NCBI GenBank assembly: GCA_017619635.1
Contig: JAFZRZ010000009.1
Location: 1-43,485, forward strand
Length of the DNA: 43,485 bases
Direction of reading: 5' to 3'
Origin: Lachnospiraceae bacterium
GTDB taxonomy: Bacteria; Bacillota; Clostridia; Lachnospirales; Lachnospiraceae
The notes beneath the pieces were generated by a model. That model had not been told where the DNA came from and searched no databases. It saw only the letters and a program-made list of their open reading frames with translations. Positions 40,283-43,485 of this stretch are shown here, one piece after another (positions within the stretch are counted from its first letter, which is position 1; every line of letters starts with the position of its first letter). The translations under genes and the position numbers were made by a program.

Positions 40283-42628
40283 TTCATTATTCTCCTTTGT
40301 TGTTTCAATATTTGTTTTCTGTTCTATTAGATTTCCTGTGACAGGATTTTTAATCGGTTTATCTCTATTACTGTCATAGGGTCTTATCCAGTTAAGACGA
40401 AGCGCATTTGACACCACGCAAAAGCTGGATAAACCCATGGCTGCAGCTCCAAAGATGGGATTCAGTTCCCAGCCAAATGCTGCCACATAACAGCCTGCTG
40501 CCAACGGTATTCCCAAAACATTATAGAAAAAGGCCCAAAAAAGATTCTCATGTATGTTCCGAAGAGTACTTCTTGAGATCCTGATAGTGGCTGCAACATC
40601 CCTGATGCTGTTCTTCATAAGAACTACGTCCGCCGCATCTATAGCCACGTCAGTTCCTGCACCGATGGCAATTCCCAGGTTTGCAGAAGTAAGAGCCGGA
40701 GCATCATTTATACCGTCTCCCACCATGGACACAACACCATGTTCCATGAGTTCTCTTACAGCAGCTTCCTTGCCGTCAGGCTTAACAGATGCCACCACCT
40801 CATCAACACCCGCCTGCTTTGCAATGGCCAAAGCCGTAATCTCATTATCACCCGAAAGCATGACTGTGTGGATCCCCAGTGCTTTCAGTTCTGCAATGGC
40901 TTCCGTAGAATCCTCTTTTATCACATCCGATACTCCGATCACTCCAAGGAGTGTATCACCCTTTGTGAAAAGAACAGGCGTCTTTCCTTCAACAGCCAGA
41001 CATTTTATGAGTTTTTCAGTCTCTTTACCTAATCCGCCTAAAACACTTCCGATATAATCTGCACTTCCGCCACTTATCACATCAGCGCCAAGTCTGGCCT
41101 TGAGTCCATTTCCTGAAAGAACTTCAAACTCTGTTGTCTCTTCAAGGGCAATCTCATTTTCTCCGATGTAATCCGTAACTGCCTTAGAGATTGGATGCTC
41201 ACTCTTTGACTCGAGAGCATATGCCACTGTCAGAAGTTCTTTTTCCGTAACTCCTTCATTTGTATGTATGTCAGTAACCTTCATCTCACCTGTTGTGATG
41301 GTTCCGGTTTTATCAAGTGCCACTATCTGGGTCTTGCCTGCCTGTTCCAAAGATGCTGCAGTCTTAAACAGGATACCGGTCTTAGCTGCAACACCGTTTC
41401 CAACCATGATCGCTACTGGTGTTGCCAATCCCAGAGCACATGGACAACTAATCACAAGTACCGATACCGCTCTGGCTATGGCGTAGCCCACAGTCTGACC
41501 AACCAAAAGCCAGGCAAAAAGAGTTACAAGCGCAATTCCGATAACAACAGGTACGAACACACCCGAGACCTTATCAGCGATCTTTGCAATCGGTGCTTTT
41601 GTCGCCGCCGCATCACTCACCATCCTTATAATAGCTGAAAGAGTCGTATCCTCACCAACCCTTGTAACTTCACAGACCATGTATCCGGAAGTGTTTATGG
41701 TGGCTGCAGATACTGTATCACCAATTCCCTTCTCCACAGGAACGCTCTCTCCGGTAAGTGCCGACTCATTAACTGCGCTTTGGCCTTCAGTAACTATTCC
41801 GTCCACGGGTATACTGTCTCCCGGCCTAACAACAAACAGATCTTTAACTTTAACGTTTTCGATTGGGACGGTAACTTCCGCTCCATCCCTAAGCACCACT
41901 GCAGTCTTAGGAGAAAGATCCATCAGTCCTTTGAGGGCATTTGTGGTCTTTCCCTTTGATCTGGCTTCCAGCATCTTGCCCACTGTGATCAGCGTAAGTA
42001 TCATGGCTGCCGCTTCAAAGTAGAACTGGTTCATGTAATACACGACCAGCTCATCGTTGCCATCCATCACAGCTCCCGACATACCAAAGAGTGCCACCAC
42101 GCTGTAACCGAAAGACGCGATAGCTCCTAGTGCCACAAGTGTATCCATGTTTGGAGATCCGTGAACGAGTCCCTTAAATCCGTTTATAAAAAACTTCTGA
42201 TTTACAACAAGCACCAGCCCTGATAACAAAAGCTGATACAGTCCCATCGCCACATGGTTTCCATCCAAAAAACCAGGTAGTGGCCAATCCCATAACATAT
42301 GTCCCATTGACACATACATAAGCGGGAGCAAAAGAGCTATCGATGCGATAAGCCTCTTTTTCATTATGGGAGTCTCTGTATCTTTTAAAGAATCGTCAGC
42401 TGATGCTGCCTGTAATCCATTTTCGCTTCCGCCCTTGATGCTGGCACCATAACCTGCTGCTTCAACTGCTGCTATTATATCTTCAGGACGGGCAGATCCC
42501 TCAACTCCCATGGAGTTAGTAAGAAGGCTGACTGCACAACTGTCAACGCCCTCAACAGCACTTACCGCTTTCTCGACTCTGGTCTGACAGGCAGCACAGC
42601 TCATTCCTGTCACTTTGTATTGTTCCAT
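40076..42628 (-). CDS. copA: Copper-exporting P1B-type ATPase with N- and C-terminal HMA domains
   Basis: 850 residues. N-terminal heavy-metal domain [13 protein letters not shown] (about 8-20); eight membrane helices; actuator [21 protein letters not shown] with the CPC metal site in helix 6; phosphorylation motif DKTGTITTG; hinge GDGINDAP. The last 68 residues are a second HMA domain of CopZ type ([13 protein letters not shown]), joined by a linker ending ETTKENNE. Exports Cu(I). Ribosome binding site AGGAG 7 nt before ATG. The gene starts 13 bp after csoR and shares its promoter. Confidence 0.95.
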   Translation of the reverse strand: MEQYKVTGMSCAACQTRVEKAVSAVEGVDSCAVSLLTNSMGVEGSARPEDIIAAVEAAGYGASIKGGSENGLQAASADDSLKDTETPIMKKRLIASIALLLPLMYVSMGHMLWDWPLPGFLDGNHVAMGLYQLLLSGLVLVVNQKFFINGFKGLVHGSPNMDTLVALGAIASFGYSVVALFGMSGAVMDGNDELVVYYMNQFYFEAAAMILTLITVGKMLEARSKGKTTNALKGLMDLSPKTAVVLRDGAEVTVPIENVKVKDLFVVRPGDSIPVDGIVTEGQSAVNESALTGESVPVEKGIGDTVSAATINTSGYMVCEVTRVGEDTTLSAIIRMVSDAAATKAPIAKIADKVSGVFVPVVIGIALVTLFAWLLVGQTVGYAIARAVSVLVISCPCALGLATPVAIMVGNGVAAKTGILFKTAASLEQAGKTQIVALDKTGTITTGEMKVTDIHTNEGVTEKELLTVAYALESKSEHPISKAVTDYIGENEIALEETTEFEVLSGNGLKARLGADVISGGSADYIGSVLGGLGKETEKLIKCLAVEGKTPVLFTKGDTLLGVIGVSDVIKEDSTEAIAELKALGIHTVMLSGDNEITALAIAKQAGVDEVVASVKPDGKEAAVRELMEHGVVSMVGDGINDAPALTSANLGIAIGAGTDVAIDAADVVLMKNSIRDVAATIRISRSTLRNIHENLFWAFFYNVLGIPLAAGCYVAAFGWELNPIFGAAAMGLSSFCVVSNALRLNWIRPYDSNRDKPIKNPVTGNLIEQKTNIETTKENNEMKIKVNGMMCGHCEAHVKKALEAIDGIDSVVASHEENMVTITNSKDVDEAVIKAAVEEAGYEYAGLMG

Positions 42629-42641
42629 AATGTCTCCTAAT

Positions 42642-42980
42642 TTACTTCATTAACTTCTGCAATGTCGTAACCAGTTCATCGATCACTTCGTCATTGCCCT
42701 GTCTGATATTATCTGCAACGCAGGTTCTCATATGATTAGCTAAAAGCGCTTTGTTAAAACTGTTCAGCGCACTGGTGATGGCCGAGACCTGAATAAGAAC
42801 ATCGGTACAATAGGCATCATTTTCCAGCATTCCCTCAATGCCTCTAACCTGCCCCTCGATCCTCTTTAGTCTGTTCATCAGATCCTTAAACTCTTTTTCA
42901 TCCCGCTCCTTATGTTTTCCGGAACAACAGCAAGCGCAGGATTCCTCTATGTTTTCAACGCAATGTGGATTATCTGACAT
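42642..42980 (-). CDS. csoR: CsoR-family copper-sensing repressor
   Basis: 112 residues from MSDNPHCV (AAGGAG 9 nt upstream); the longer frame to 43043 reads through the operator and promoter. The family core is [20 protein letters not shown], then the Cu(I) ligands Cys, His, Cys in NDAYCTDVL and NHMRTC. The N-terminus has an extra Cys cluster ([11 protein letters not shown]) that could bind copper. It should repress its own operon with copA and release on Cu(I). Confidence 0.92.
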   Translation of the reverse strand: MSDNPHCVENIEESCACCCSGKHKERDEKEFKDLMNRLKRIEGQVRGIEGMLENDAYCTDVLIQVSAITSALNSFNKALLANHMRTCVADNIRQGNDEVIDELVTTLQKLMK

Positions 42981-42998
42981 AATCTTGGTCTCCTTTTT

Positions 42999-43063
42999 AA
43001 TATACCCCCTCGGGGTATTAGAATAATTGTATAATATACCCAAGGGGGGTATATTGTCAATTA
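42999..43063 (-). promoter_or_regulatory. csoR-copA promoter with two CsoR-type operators
   Basis: On the minus strand: TTGACA, 18 bp, TATTAT. The spacer carries ATACCCCCCTTGGGTATA; a second dyad TACCCCGAGGGGGTATA lies just downstream, before the ribosome binding site. Both are of the GC-rich TACCCC..GGGGTA CsoR type. Confidence 0.8.
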
Positions 43064-43084
43064 TACTTTCAATTTTGCAAACTA

Positions 43085-43125
43085 AAAAAGCGATTCCTAG
43101 AAACTGGTTCTAAGAATCGCTAGTT
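43085..43125. terminator. Bidirectional terminator upstream of csoR
   Basis: AGCGATTC pairs with GAATCGCT, with T-rich runs on both sides (AGTTTTT on plus; CTTTTTT on minus). Confidence 0.7.
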
Positions 43126-43410
43126 TTTCTATTCATTTTTCAACAAAAAAGGTATTGCCAAGTAATATTTTGTCGTCAAACTGTCATCAAATTATGTCTT
43201 GATATACTTAAATGCTTGATTTTACGGTATTTTATTTGTCAATGGACTTCATAGTCGGGAGCGACCGGCTCAAACTGTTATTTCCGGTTCTTACTGTTTC
43301 GCTCTGCACTCAGCTCCAACACCGTCTTGCACCACATTGAGCCTTATTGTTTCTACAGGTTTCAGAAAAAGTTGTAGTTCGGTTGTAATAGCGCTTCAAA
43401 AGTTGTACCT

Positions 43411-43485
43411 ACTTACTGGTCGAACCTTTTCCGCTTCTAAAAATATCTAAATTGCCTGCCAGCTTCTCAAATGATTCTTTTTTTG
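43411..43485 (-). CDS. Possible C-terminal end of a gene that enters from outside the window
   Basis: The minus-strand frame from the window edge reads KKESFEKLAGNLDIFRSGKG, then STSK and stop. It has an ordinary protein composition, but it is too short to assign. Bases 43126-43410 hold no other gene that I can support. Confidence 0.3.

Noticed and set aside
42642..43043. Longer 133-codon form of CsoR
   Set aside because: The upstream codons are translated promoter and operator DNA (the TACCCC repeats). The start with AAGGAG at 42980 is clear.
1..43485. CRISPR array or prophage
   Set aside because: No regularly spaced repeats and no phage structural, portal or terminase genes. The regularly spaced motifs at 18-24 kb are T arms of tRNA genes.

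Overview
The window looks like a chromosomal segment of a low-GC Clostridium-type Firmicute, most likely a Lachnospiraceae (Butyrivibrio-like) gut or rumen bacterium. This is inferred from AT-rich DNA, strong AGGAGG-type ribosome binding sites, many small membrane or zinc-ribbon proteins of unknown role, two GGDEF proteins, a lipoprotein serpin and a CsoR/CopA copper module. No rRNA, CRISPR array or intact mobile element is seen.

Layout. 1-5.8 kb (minus): lipoprotein serpin, TIR plus beta-propeller protein, MnmA. 5.9-7.5 kb (plus): small membrane protein and a GMP synthase that lacks the glutaminase domain. 7.5-11.8 kb: terminator, a RelB antitoxin remnant, a three-gene ABC-2 exporter with a divergent LysR regulator, and a lipoprotein gene broken by a stop codon; a GGTAC-type direct repeat flanks this segment. 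11.8-14.3 kb: GGEEF cyclase, ECF sigma factor and anti-sigma factor. 14.3-18.0 kb (minus): truncated sensor-like protein and a HelD-type helicase with an odd C-terminal domain. 18.2-24.5 kb (minus): the tRNA island. 24.5-38.5 kb: metallophosphatase, DUF3137, LemA, GGDEF, zinc-ribbon and lipoproteins, TrmO, GltS-like symporter, acyltransferase, metallo-beta-lactamase-fold protein, Dabb, S1 and MerR proteins. 38.7-43.1 kb: FecR-domain protein, CopA and CsoR, with a CsoR-type operator.

The tRNA island is the exciting part. A consensus promoter (24439-24467) drives a transcript carrying 29 tRNA genes for 19 amino acids (no Gly), a YkuK/DUF458 RNase H-like protein and a TerD-domain protein. The tRNAs lie in two blocks. 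Each block is preceded by a small ORF with a good Shine-Dalgarno, a shared 18-22-nt element and an intrinsic terminator. The ORF before block 2 (Ser, Gln, Gln, Arg, Ile, Arg, Ser, Trp, Cys) encodes a run made almost only of Ser, Gln, Arg, Ile, Trp and Cys. The ORF before block 1 contains all 20 amino acids. Inside block 1 a Leu-rich mini-ORF precedes four tRNA-Leu genes, a Lys-rich one precedes two tRNA-Lys genes, and one with AUA codons precedes tRNA-Ile(UAU). I infer amino-acid-responsive attenuation of the tRNA genes by cognate leader peptides.

Between the two protein genes lie three related stem-loops. One carries a circularly permuted tRNA-like module (T-arm half before D-arm half, acceptor stems pairing perfectly), closely resembling bacterial Y RNAs. 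The island therefore looks like an undescribed starvation- or stress-regulated tRNA/Y-RNA system. Its coordinates and base pairing are read directly from the sequence; its function is inference.
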